From: Pseudonocardia kunmingensis
GTDB taxonomy: Bacteria > Actinomycetota > Actinomycetes > Mycobacteriales > Pseudonocardiaceae
Assembly: GCF_006716445.1 (NCBI RefSeq)
Contig: NZ_VFPA01000003.1
Coordinates: 62,001-126,000 of the forward strand
Direction: 5' to 3'
DNA length: 64,000 nt
The position numbers and the translations under genes are program-made. Positions within the stretch are counted from its first letter, which is position 1. Each line of letters starts with the position of its first letter. Shown here piece by piece: positions 20,924 through 29,132 of this stretch. The notes beneath the pieces are model-generated. The model did no database searches and was not told the origin of the DNA. It saw only the letters and a list, made by a program, of their open reading frames with translations.

Positions 20924-21634
20924 GTGGACGATGTCGAAGTGCGAAGGTCAACTATCAACTGGCCGGCCGGGAGCCTCTTGGCCCGGCTACTGCCCGCGCC
21001 CCGCGACGCCCTGCTCGCACAGGCTCACGTCCGCCGTTTCGCACCGGCGGACGCGCTCCTTCGCCAAGGTGCGACCGACCGACATGCCTACCTGATCCTC
21101 GCCGGCGACGTGGCCGTCCACGTCATCGACAGCAGCGGGATCGACGCGATGTTGGCGGTGCGACGTCGTGGCGACATCGTCGGAGAACTGGCCGCACTCA
21201 CCGGTGAGCCGCGTAGTGCAACGGTGGTCGCGATGACACGAGTCACGGCAGGAGTGATCACGGCGAGCGCCTTGACGAACGTCCTGACGACGTATCCGAC
21301 GGCGGCGTGGGAGCTGGTACGGACCCAGGCGCACCGGCTGGACTGGGCGAACCGGCGGCGGGTCGACTTCGTATCACGACGGGCGACGGCCCGTGTGGCC
21401 CGGGTTCTCGCGGATCTTGCCCACGAGATCGGCTCGGGTAACGAGCAGCCGATCCGCGTCGAGCTCAGCCAGCGTGACATCGCCTCGATCGTCGGGATGG
21501 CCCTCAACACCGCCGAGAACGCACTGCGCAGCCTCGCACACCACGGCTACATCGAGCGCCGCTACCGCGCGGTGCTGATCGTCGATCTGGCCGGCTTGGC
21601 CGAGTTCGCGGACTGGGATCGCGACAACCCGTAG
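20924..21634 (+). CDS. CRP/FNR-family transcriptional regulator
   Basis: Cyclic-nucleotide-type effector domain followed by a winged helix. The phosphate-binding cassette RRGDIVGELAALTGEPRSATV keeps the Gly-Glu-Leu and Arg-Ser pair that contact cNMP in E. coli CRP, so ligand binding is plausible. The C-terminal helix-turn-helix is LSQRDIASIVGMALNTAENA. The frame is open back to 20534, but the GTG at 20924 after a G-rich stretch gives a protein of 236 residues, close to the family size; the longer N-terminus has no CRP character. The next gene, 42 bases downstream on the same strand, is cyclase-like, which suggests a sensor-cyclase pair. Confidence 0.8.
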   Translation: MDDVEVRRSTINWPAGSLLARLLPAPRDALLAQAHVRRFAPADALLRQGATDRHAYLILAGDVAVHVIDSSGIDAMLAVRRRGDIVGELAALTGEPRSATVVAMTRVTAGVITASALTNVLTTYPTAAWELVRTQAHRLDWANRRRVDFVSRRATARVARVLADLAHEIGSGNEQPIRVELSQRDIASIVGMALNTAENALRSLAHHGYIERRYRAVLIVDLAGLAEFADWDRDNP

Positions 21635-21676
21635 TTCTCCGGAGTTCCGCACGCCGATCGCGGCGACGATCGCCGC

Positions 21677-22495
21677 ATGAACGACTCCACGCAACCCGCC
21701 CTCGTCCGCCGGACGTGCATCACGGTCGATCTGGAGAACTACAGCAAGCTCGACATGCCGACGCAGGAAGCCGCGCAGCAGGGCCTCGCCGAGGCACTTG
21801 CCTCGGCAGCTGCCGAGGTCGGGCTGCGACGGCTGGACTGGCAACTGCAGGACGGCGGGGACGGGGAGCTCGCGGTGCTCCCACTCGGCGAGAACGAACC
21901 GCTCGCCGTCGGCGCGTTCCCGCTCGCGCTCGACGAGCAGTTCCGCAGGCTCCACGAGCGCGACGCGCTGCATCTGCGCGCTCGAATGGCGATCAACCAC
22001 GGCATGGTCGCCCCGGGAGCCAAGGGGTTCGCCGGCTGGGGGCCCGTCGACGTCACCCGGATCGCAGACGCGCCTGCGGTCCGTGCGGCTCTGCAGAAGA
22101 TCGACGAAGCGCGGGTCGTCGTCGCGCTGTCTGCTGCCCTGTACCGCGACATCGTGCAGCAGGGGCACGCCGTCGTGCGGCCGGATCAGTTCCGGGAGGT
22201 TCGGGTCCCACGGATCGGCGCGACAGCGTGGGTCATGGTTCCCGGTGTCGATGCCGGGCGGATCCCGGTAGAGGCCCCCGACACGGAACCGGACGAGCAG
22301 GCCGACAGCGTGCGCCAACGGGTCGACGCGACGCACTCCTCGGTCGCCCAGTCCGGTCGGGACACCATCGGCAACGCCGTCGGACCGAACAGCAACGTCT
22401 CCAACGTGAGCGGCACGAACAACACCGTCACCAGTGCCGCCTTCCACTCTCCTGTGCACACGAACACGATGCACTTCGGACCGAGACATGGCTGA
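21677..22495 (+). CDS. class III nucleotide cyclase-like protein with Asn/Gly/Thr-rich tail
   Basis: 272 residues. ITVDLENYSKLD fits the first catalytic strand with its metal-binding Asp, DGGDGELAVLP the second Asp hairpin, and INHGMV...GWGPVDVTRIADA the substrate/transition-state region (normally VNxAAR). The usual Lys before GDG and the Asn of VN are not obvious, so substrate and even activity are uncertain. From about residue 215 the chain is low complexity: AQSGRDTIGNAVGPNSNVSN and onward, resembling amyloid-type signalling tails. QSGRDT recurs at the end of the 138-residue protein at 25486. The stop overlaps the next gene by 8 bases. Pycsar cyclases are soluble proteins of similar size, but assignment is not possible by eye. 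Confidence 0.6.
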   Translation: MNDSTQPALVRRTCITVDLENYSKLDMPTQEAAQQGLAEALASAAAEVGLRRLDWQLQDGGDGELAVLPLGENEPLAVGAFPLALDEQFRRLHERDALHLRARMAINHGMVAPGAKGFAGWGPVDVTRIADAPAVRAALQKIDEARVVVALSAALYRDIVQQGHAVVRPDQFREVRVPRIGATAWVMVPGVDAGRIPVEAPDTEPDEQADSVRQRVDATHSSVAQSGRDTIGNAVGPNSNVSNVSGTNNTVTSAAFHSPVHTNTMHFGPRHG

Positions 22496-24497
22496 CGAGG
22501 ACGACGAGCGACCCGGTGACGGGTCAGCGGAGGCGAGCGACCCGGGGCGCGATCACCCTCCGCCGTCATCGACGGCGGAGGACGCCGGACCCGAGCCTGG
22601 CTTCGAAGCCCTCCGAGAGCGGGCCGCGCGTTACTCCACGGTCTTCAACGGGACAGTCTACGCAGCCGGCGGCTTCGCGTTCGGCACGAGCATCGACGGG
22701 AGCGGGGCCGCGACGAGGATCGTCGGTGACGACGATCTCCGAAGGGAGCTGCAGTACTTCCTCGGTCAGGAAGCGGTGGTCACCGCCACAGAACAGCTGC
22801 GGCGCCGGCGCATCGTCGTCTTGACAGGGCCCGCCGGGACCGGCCGCCGGTGCGGAGCTCTCGCGCTGCTCAGTAGGTCAGCGCCGCCCGACATCCTCGG
22901 AGAGGGACCCATCGTCGAGCTGGAACCCGGCGCGACAACGGCGATGCTGAGTAGTCACGAGTTCGATCGGGGCACCCGCTACCTGCTCACGGCCTACGAC
23001 CCCGGTGACGTCACGACCGAGCAGTTGAGATTCAGTCTCGACCGACTCCGCTCGCGCCTCGTCGAGCGCGGTGCCGTCCTCGTGATGACCAGCAGCTCCG
23101 CCGCTGTGTCTGCTCACGACCTCGCCGTGGCGTGGCAGCGGATACCGGGCCGGAGGATCCTCGACCGACACCTAGACGGCCGACTCCACGATGACGAGGA
23201 AACCCTGTCCCGGCTACGGCAGAGTGCGGACGGATGTCGGCTGAGCGACATGCCGAACTTCCTCCGCACCCTGGATCAGGAAGGGCCGCACGCGGCCATG
23301 AAGCACTTCGATCATGAGAAGCAGGCGGAGCTGCGCAACCGGGTCTCGCAGATCAAGGATATGCACTGCTTGCTTTCGGTCGTCACCGCTGCGTTCCTGC
23401 CAGACGCTGACGAGCGAAGCTACGAGAGACACCTCGACCGGCTCCGCGAACTGGTGGACGAACACGGCTGTCAGAGCCCGTGGACCCGCGACTACACCGA
23501 GGACGCCGCGCTGTCCAGATCGAATCGCTCGACGTGGGTCACGGTCACATCGCAATCCGGAACCTCCGGCCGCAAGGTGGTGTTGAGCGATGCCATGTCC
23601 CCCGAACTCGTGCTTGCCGAGCTGCAACACCACCATGGACGAGAGCTGTGGGCGCCGGTACACGATTGGCTGCTGCAGCGGCCGGACATGATCAGCGACC
23701 TGGACGACGAGCAGGCGCTCGCCACCGGCATGGCGGCCTTCTTCCGGGTCGATCCCGTCGACGCGCGCTCCGTGCTCGAGGCCTGGGCGAACGACCCCTC
23801 GCTGCCGCATCGGATGGCCGCCGCGGCGACAGTTTCGGCGCTGTGTGCGGAGCAGGCCGAGGACGCACTCCGAATCGCTGTCGGGTGGCTGCACAACAGC
23901 CCGCGTCTCCAGGTCGCCGCGGCGATGGCGTTCGGCCAGACGCTCGGCCGGAGCTTCCCTGTCGAGGCACTCAGCTACCTCTGGTACCTCTGCCTCGGGA
24001 ACGCCGCAGTGGCCAATGCCAGCCGAAAGCAATTCGTCGCACTCGTCCGGATCGATCCCGACGACAGCCGGATGCGTCTCCTTCTGTCGATCCTTGACTG
24101 GCAGTTGAAACAAGTCCTGCAGTTAGACGCTGCTACCGAGAGCAGAATCGGACGCGCAATCGATACAGTGTGCGCGCTTCTCACGGCCGAGCTCTCCTAT
24201 GGCGTGCGCGTGACGCCACACGTCTTGCGTCATATCCCAGACGAAAGTCGTCGTCTCGGAGCATTGTGGGCAGAAGTCCTACGCAGCTGGCCGCACCGGG
24301 CTGATGCGCTCGATGCATTGCGCGACGCGCACAACGCGCTGCAGCCTGCCGAGCGAGATGCACCGTTTGCCGAGCTCGGCGACGCGCTACAGGCGCATCT
24401 CAGCGCATCGGAGTGGGCGTGGGTGTGCCGTGATCTCGGTATACCGCTCTGGCCGGCGACTGGTCCGGACGACAGCACCGCGGAGGCTGCGGCATGA
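22488..24497 (+). CDS. P-loop-like/HEAT-repeat-like protein with degenerate Walker A
   Basis: 669 residues, starting at an ATG inside the end of the cyclase-like gene. An acidic disordered N-terminus is followed by VYAAGGFAFGTS and, near residue 112, VVLTGPAGTGRRC, which sits where a Walker A should be but has Arg-Arg in place of Lys-Thr/Ser. The second half (about 400-669) consists of repeated helical units (MAAAATVSALCAEQAEDALR, then VAAAMAFGQTLGRSFPVEAL), like HEAT repeats. The overall plan recalls STAND-type signalling proteins, but ATP binding is doubtful. It overlaps the following gene by an ATGA. Confidence 0.55.
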   Translation: MADEDDERPGDGSAEASDPGRDHPPPSSTAEDAGPEPGFEALRERAARYSTVFNGTVYAAGGFAFGTSIDGSGAATRIVGDDDLRRELQYFLGQEAVVTATEQLRRRRIVVLTGPAGTGRRCGALALLSRSAPPDILGEGPIVELEPGATTAMLSSHEFDRGTRYLLTAYDPGDVTTEQLRFSLDRLRSRLVERGAVLVMTSSSAAVSAHDLAVAWQRIPGRRILDRHLDGRLHDDEETLSRLRQSADGCRLSDMPNFLRTLDQEGPHAAMKHFDHEKQAELRNRVSQIKDMHCLLSVVTAAFLPDADERSYERHLDRLRELVDEHGCQSPWTRDYTEDAALSRSNRSTWVTVTSQSGTSGRKVVLSDAMSPELVLAELQHHHGRELWAPVHDWLLQRPDMISDLDDEQALATGMAAFFRVDPVDARSVLEAWANDPSLPHRMAAAATVSALCAEQAEDALRIAVGWLHNSPRLQVAAAMAFGQTLGRSFPVEALSYLWYLCLGNAAVANASRKQFVALVRIDPDDSRMRLLLSILDWQLKQVLQLDAATESRIGRAIDTVCALLTAELSYGVRVTPHVLRHIPDESRRLGALWAEVLRSWPHRADALDALRDAHNALQPAERDAPFAELGDALQAHLSASEWAWVCRDLGIPLWPATGPDDSTAEAAA

Positions 24498-25471
24498 GCA
24501 ACGAGAGATTCCCGGTCGTGGACGAGCGTCCGCTGCCGCCTCCCGAGCGCCGCTGGTGGCGACCGTGGCGCAATCCTGCTCTGCTGCCGGCCGTCCCACC
24601 CGGCTGCGTCCTCGTCCTGGTGACCGACGACCGGTACGTGACGTACCGGGATCCGAGCCGCTTGCGGGGGACCGAGCCCGACTTCGTCCGGGCCACCTGG
24701 GTGAGCATCGTGAGCGTCCGCTACCGGCGGATCGTCTCAACCACCTGGGTCCCGACGACCGACCCCGCCGACGACTTCCTCATCCGAGCGGTGTTCGGAT
24801 GCACGGTCGTGCAGCCGGAAGCCGTCGCATGCTCGGGCCTCACCGACCTGCAGGGCGATCTCGACATCCGGCTTCGCCTCGACGAGCACCTCATGGGGCT
24901 CCAGCACCGGTTCAGCACGGAGCAGATCGCCGACGTCCGCGCGGCGGTGACCCACGATCTCGCCAACGCCTACCAGCAGCGCCCTCCGACAGTCGACGGC
25001 ATGAACATCCGGTTCGAGGGCGTCCATGTCTGTCCCCCACGTGCGCTGCGCGAGCAGCACGCCGAGCTGCGCGACATGGTCTGGTCGTGGCACACCGAAG
25101 CGCTGCGCGAGGAGATCGAGACACGACGGGTGGACCACGTCGCGGGACTGTTGAGCACACCCGAGCGCGCCGAGGCGGCCGCGATCGCCCGTGAGGAGAG
25201 GGTTGCGAAGGACGCCGCCGATCGCGCTTTCCAGGAGCGGGAGATCCGAACCCAGCAACTGATCGACCACGTGACCGAGTGGATGAAGACGGACAGCGTC
25301 AAGCGAGCTCCCGTCGATCGCCGCTACTTCGCCGATGCGTTGTTCGAACAGCTGACCGGCAAGCCTGCACCTGTCGTTGTCGCGCCCGTGACCGTTCCGA
25401 GGAACGGGAGCTCCGAACGACCGAAGGACGGCCCACGCATCCCGCCACCGGGGCTCGTCGACGGCATCTGA
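24494..25471 (+). CDS. SPFH/band-7-like hypothetical protein
   Basis: 325 residues. A basic Trp-rich N-terminus (RRWWRPWRNP) precedes VPPGCVLVLVTDDRYVTYRD, a short strand pattern like the start of SPFH/prohibitin domains, then a DLDIRLRLDEHLMGLQHRF region and a long charged helical segment (REEIETRRVDH...ERVAKDAADRAFQER) suitable for coiled-coil assembly. No predicted transmembrane helix. The ATG overlaps the previous stop (ATGA), so it is co-translated with the P-loop-like protein. The band-7 similarity is a pattern impression. Function unknown. Confidence 0.5.
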   Translation: MSNERFPVVDERPLPPPERRWWRPWRNPALLPAVPPGCVLVLVTDDRYVTYRDPSRLRGTEPDFVRATWVSIVSVRYRRIVSTTWVPTTDPADDFLIRAVFGCTVVQPEAVACSGLTDLQGDLDIRLRLDEHLMGLQHRFSTEQIADVRAAVTHDLANAYQQRPPTVDGMNIRFEGVHVCPPRALREQHAELRDMVWSWHTEALREEIETRRVDHVAGLLSTPERAEAAAIAREERVAKDAADRAFQEREIRTQQLIDHVTEWMKTDSVKRAPVDRRYFADALFEQLTGKPAPVVVAPVTVPRNGSSERPKDGPRIPPPGLVDGI

Positions 25472-25485
25472 CTTGAGGAGGACAC

Positions 25486-25902
25486 ATGGACGAGGACATG
25501 ATTCGCGCCACCGCGTCGGCCGCAGCTGGCGTGATCATCAGGGCAATCGGCACCACCGCGTGGGACGCGATGCGGGACCGCTGGTCTCGCACCCTGGGGC
25601 AGGGTCTGCCGGACGAGGAAGCGGTGGTCGCCGATCAGCTGGACGAATCGGCGGAGGCGATGACCTCGACCGACCCGGCTGAGCGCGAGCAACGGGCCGC
25701 GGAGCTCGAAGCCGAGTGGCGCGGGACGCTGCGCGCGCAGCTCCGATCTGATCCGGACCTGGTTGCGGCGGTGCGCGAGCTCGTCGCCGCAGATTCGCCG
25801 ACCGCCCGGGTGGGAACTGGCCCCCTCACCCAGACGGCGAACGTCCGTAGAGGTGTGAGCATCCAGTCCGGGCGGGACACGACGATCACATCGGCCCGGT
25901 GA
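25486..25902 (+). CDS. small protein with QSGRDT tail, possible adaptor or effector
   Basis: 138 residues, 14 bases after the SPFH-like gene with AGGAGG upstream of the ATG. The N-terminal third (ATASAAAGVIIRAIGTTAWD) is a hydrophobic helix that could contact membrane. The middle is acidic and helical. The end GVSIQSGRDTTITSAR shares QSGRDT with the tail of the cyclase-like protein (22349-22366 and 25864-25881, 16 of 18 bases identical). Such shared tails occur in bacterial amyloid-signalling pairs, where they bring sensor and effector together. Function inferred only. Confidence 0.5.
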   Translation: MDEDMIRATASAAAGVIIRAIGTTAWDAMRDRWSRTLGQGLPDEEAVVADQLDESAEAMTSTDPAEREQRAAELEAEWRGTLRAQLRSDPDLVAAVRELVAADSPTARVGTGPLTQTANVRRGVSIQSGRDTTITSAR

Positions 25903-26385
25903 AGGGGTCCCGCCGCCGCTTGCTTGCGTGCTCATCGTGGCGATCATCCCGGGCCCAGCTTGAGCTTTCCGCCTCCGTCGATCTGCGCGCTCTCGATGTC
26001 CCGGTCACGTCGGGAGGACCCGGACGGGGAGTTCGGGTAAGTGATCACGGGCGACCAGCGGATGTTCGTCGACGGATACACCCCATACGGAGGCGTAGGG
26101 ACCGGTCGAGGGCATCGAGCACGGCTGGGAGCCCCCACGGCTGGCCTACGGCGTGATGCGCGTCCGCCGACCGAACATCGGTGACGAGCGCGATATGCCC
26201 GCGGGAGACAGACATGGATCGGGAGGTCCATTACACCCGTACCGGGGACCGGCACCTGCTGCCGGCCCAGACGGCGAGGAAAAGACCCGAACAGTCCTGC
26301 GCAAGGTGGGTCATGCCCTTGACCCCGGCGCTTGATCCGGCAGGGCTCACCGGTCCTGTCGGTGTCCCTCGCTAGCCTCCCCGCC
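25903..26385. other. gene-free gap between the cyclase-like set and Wadjet
   Basis: About 480 bases without an intact gene. It contains short protein-like stretches in two frames (see 26041-26200) but no clear promoter, terminator hairpin or repeat that I could verify. The jetA start lies at its right end without an obvious Shine-Dalgarno sequence. Confidence 0.4.
26041..26200 (+). pseudogene. possible decayed gene remnant
   Basis: One frame reads VITGDQRMFVDGYTPYGGVG after a stop at 26038-26040. From about 26099 a second frame continues as GPVEGIEHGWEPPRLAYGVM. Both look more protein-like than the surrounding frames and join with a one-frame shift. No family recognised; chance cannot be excluded in high-GC DNA. 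Confidence 0.25.
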
Positions 26386-27918
26386 ATGACCCCGCCGGCC
26401 TCCCTCACGCACACCGAGCGCGTGCGGCTCGAGGCGCTGCGCTACGCCACCGGCGAGGAGTCCACCACCTACGTGGCGATCATGCGGACGTTCACCGGGG
26501 AGATCGCGGGCCTCCTCTCCGACCAGTCGGCGTCGGAAGTCGGCACGCGGGTCGCCGAGCAGGGCATCGAGCTCGAGCAGGACACGGTCGACGACCGGCT
26601 GTCCTACCTCGTCGAGCACGGCAACCTCGCGCGCAGCCCGCGGGAGACCGAGGCCAGGAGCCTGCGGGAGTACCTCCAGAACCGGGCCCGCTACCAGCTC
26701 ACCCAGCGGGGCGAGCTGGTCCACCGGTTCGTCGAGGAGCTGCTGGGCCACACCGAGTCGGCCCGCGAGGTGTCCACCGAGATGCTCGGCGGCATCCTCG
26801 ACGGGCTCTCGGCGCTGGCCGACCTCGACCGGAGCGCGATCGGGTCCGCCGCTCCCGAGGCGCTCGCCCGCGACATCGTCACCGTCTTCGCCCAGTTCGA
26901 GCGGCTCGTCTCGTCCACCCGCGACTTCTACACGTACCTGTCGCAGGTGCTGGTGCGCTACGACCTCGACAGAGCCGAGTTCGCGGTGTTCAAGACGGCG
27001 CTGCTCGACTACCTGCAACGCTTCGTCGACGAGATCGCCCGCCACATGCCGCAGATCGCCGATGTGCTGCAGCGGGTCGAGCCGAATGTCCCCGCCCTGT
27101 GCACGCGGGCCAACACCGGGCAGCGGCTCCGCGGCGTCGACGGCGAGGTCGCACGGCGCAGCGCCGGGCTGGATCCGGCCGACTGGCCGAGCCTGCACGC
27201 CTGGTTCATCGGCGGTGCCGGGCGCGACTCGGACGCGGCGGGGGTCCGCCGCCTGGCCACCGACGCGATGCGCGCGCTGCTGGTCAACCTGCGTCGCATC
27301 GCCACCGGCGGCCGCGAACAGAGCCGGTACTCCGACCTGCTCACGCTCGCCGGATGGTTCGCCGAGGCCGACGACGACACGGCGCACGCGCTGTGGGCCG
27401 CCGCCTTCGGCCTCTACTCGTGCCGTCACCTCGCCTTCGTCGCCGACGACGACGGTGACCCGATCCCGCCCACCGCCTCGTGGTGGCGCACCCCGGTCGC
27501 CGACGTCCCGCTCGCCCTGCGCCGCACCGGCGCCCGCACCGTCCGCGGCCGGGCCGGCAGGCGGGAGGACTACGCGGCAGCGAAGGCTGCCCGGATCGCC
27601 GAGCGGGCACGTGCGGAGCAGCGGCAGGCGGCTGCGCTCGCCGAGATCGGTTCCCACCCCGGGCGGCTCGGCACGATCCGGCTCTCCGACGACGCCCGCA
27701 CCGTGTTGCTCGACCTCTACGCCCGGGCGCTCGTCGGCCGCGGGCGCCCGCTCGCCGAGGGCGACATCGCACGAGCCGCGGTCGGCGACTGGGAGCTGTC
27801 GGTCCGCCGCGCGCCGGGGGCCGGCACCACGGTCGTCAGCCCGGCCGGCCGGCTCGAACTCCACGACCTCGCGCTCACCGTCCAGCCGGTCGAGTACCAG
27901 CGGCAGGAGACGGGATGA
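26386..27918 (+). CDS. jetA: Wadjet type II JetA (DUF2397/TIGR02677)
   Basis: 510-residue kleisin-like subunit of an SMC-type anti-plasmid complex. It starts MTPPASLTHTERVRLEALRY at the ATG 26386; an upstream in-frame start at 26332 adds no family sequence. The first 150 residues look like a winged-helix segment (DDRLSYLVEHGNLARSPRE, YQLTQRGELVHRFVEELLG), typical of DUF2397. The C-terminus overlaps jetB by ATGA. Identification rests on the fixed order with DUF2398, TIGR02680 SMC and DUF2399 genes, all adjacent and overlapping. In Wadjet, JetA bridges the SMC heads with JetB and JetC. Confidence 0.85.
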   Translation: MTPPASLTHTERVRLEALRYATGEESTTYVAIMRTFTGEIAGLLSDQSASEVGTRVAEQGIELEQDTVDDRLSYLVEHGNLARSPRETEARSLREYLQNRARYQLTQRGELVHRFVEELLGHTESAREVSTEMLGGILDGLSALADLDRSAIGSAAPEALARDIVTVFAQFERLVSSTRDFYTYLSQVLVRYDLDRAEFAVFKTALLDYLQRFVDEIARHMPQIADVLQRVEPNVPALCTRANTGQRLRGVDGEVARRSAGLDPADWPSLHAWFIGGAGRDSDAAGVRRLATDAMRALLVNLRRIATGGREQSRYSDLLTLAGWFAEADDDTAHALWAAAFGLYSCRHLAFVADDDGDPIPPTASWWRTPVADVPLALRRTGARTVRGRAGRREDYAAAKAARIAERARAEQRQAAALAEIGSHPGRLGTIRLSDDARTVLLDLYARALVGRGRPLAEGDIARAAVGDWELSVRRAPGAGTTVVSPAGRLELHDLALTVQPVEYQRQETG

Positions 27919-29132
27919 GCCGCGTCGAGCGGCCGGCACCGGCCGAGGACGTCCAGGCTGTCGCCGAGCGCCGGCGCGCCGCTCGCGCGCTGTTGCGCAC
28001 GCCGCTGCTGCACGCCGACGGGCCGGGATCCGACGACTTGCGGCTCGTCCGGCGCCACCGTGGAGAGCTCGAGCGACTGTTCGCCGACGGCTTCGGCTAC
28101 CGCCTGGTCGTTGATCCGGGCGCGGCGCGGCTGTTCAAGACCGGACTCGGGCGCGACGCCACCCGCCCGCTGCGCCGACGCGGCGGCAAGCCGTTCACGC
28201 CGCGCATGTACGCGCTGCTCTGCCTCACGGTGGCCGCACTCGGTCGCGGCAAGTCACAGCTCCTGGTCGACGAGCTGGTGGCGCAGGTCCGGTCGGCGGC
28301 CGTCGACGCCGGCCTGGACGTCGACCTCGACGCCATCGCCGACCGCCGCGCCCTCTACGCGGCGATGTCCGCGCTGGTCGACCTCGGCGTGCTGCACGAG
28401 CGCGACGGCGACCTCGAACACTGGGCCGACCAGCGCGCCGCCTCGCTGCTCGACGTCCGCCGCGACCGGCTCGGGCTGCTCGTCTCCGCCGTCGTCGCCG
28501 GCTCGGGCGGGCCGGACGAGCTGATCGACCGTGCCGCGCTCCCGTCGGCGGCCGGTGGGGCCCGGGTCGCGGTGCGCCGCCGCCTCGTCGAGTCGCCGGT
28601 CCTGTCGGTCGACACGCTCACCGAGGAGCAGGCCGAGTGGTGGCGGCGTGGCCGCAACCGGGAGCGTGAGTGGTTCGCCGACCGGCTCGGGCTGCAGGTC
28701 GAGCTCCGCGCCGAGGGCGCGCTCGCGATCGACCCGACCGGTGAGCTCACCGACGTCGAGTTCCCGGCGGGCGGCTCCGGCCGGCACCTGGCGCTGCTGC
28801 TCCTCGACGCGCTGGTCACCCGGCTCCGCCCGAGCGCCCGGGAATCCGCGGCGCCCGAGCGGGTGTGGCGGCGGGCCGATCCAGGGCTGGTCGAGGGGGT
28901 GTCGGCCGAGGTACTGGCCGAGTGGGGCGCCGGGCTGAAACGGGAGCACCGGGAGAACGCGGAGGCCGCCGTCGCCGAGGCCCGGCAGGTGCTCGTCGAC
29001 TTCGGGCTGGTGCGGGTCGAGCCCGACGGCGGGTGGCTGGTCCACGCCGCCGCGGCCAGGTACGCCGTCTCGGCCACGCTGGCCGAACCGGCAGGCGGCG
29101 GGCAGCCGTCACTGTTCGAGGAGGACGGATGA
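27915..29132 (+). CDS. jetB: Wadjet type II JetB (DUF2398/TIGR02678)
   Basis: 405-residue KITE-like subunit. The frame is open far upstream (to 27480), but the protein begins at the ATG 27915 that overlaps the jetA stop. Family-like features include RHRGELERLFADGFGYRLVV and FTPRMYALLCLTVAALGRGK, consistent with tandem winged helices that bind the SMC-kleisin arms. The end QPSLFEEDG overlaps jetC by ATGA. It acts in the cytoplasm as part of the JetABC motor that loads on circular DNA. Confidence 0.85.
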   Translation: MSRVERPAPAEDVQAVAERRRAARALLRTPLLHADGPGSDDLRLVRRHRGELERLFADGFGYRLVVDPGAARLFKTGLGRDATRPLRRRGGKPFTPRMYALLCLTVAALGRGKSQLLVDELVAQVRSAAVDAGLDVDLDAIADRRALYAAMSALVDLGVLHERDGDLEHWADQRAASLLDVRRDRLGLLVSAVVAGSGGPDELIDRAALPSAAGGARVAVRRRLVESPVLSVDTLTEEQAEWWRRGRNREREWFADRLGLQVELRAEGALAIDPTGELTDVEFPAGGSGRHLALLLLDALVTRLRPSARESAAPERVWRRADPGLVEGVSAEVLAEWGAGLKREHRENAEAAVAEARQVLVDFGLVRVEPDGGWLVHAAAARYAVSATLAEPAGGGQPSLFEEDG

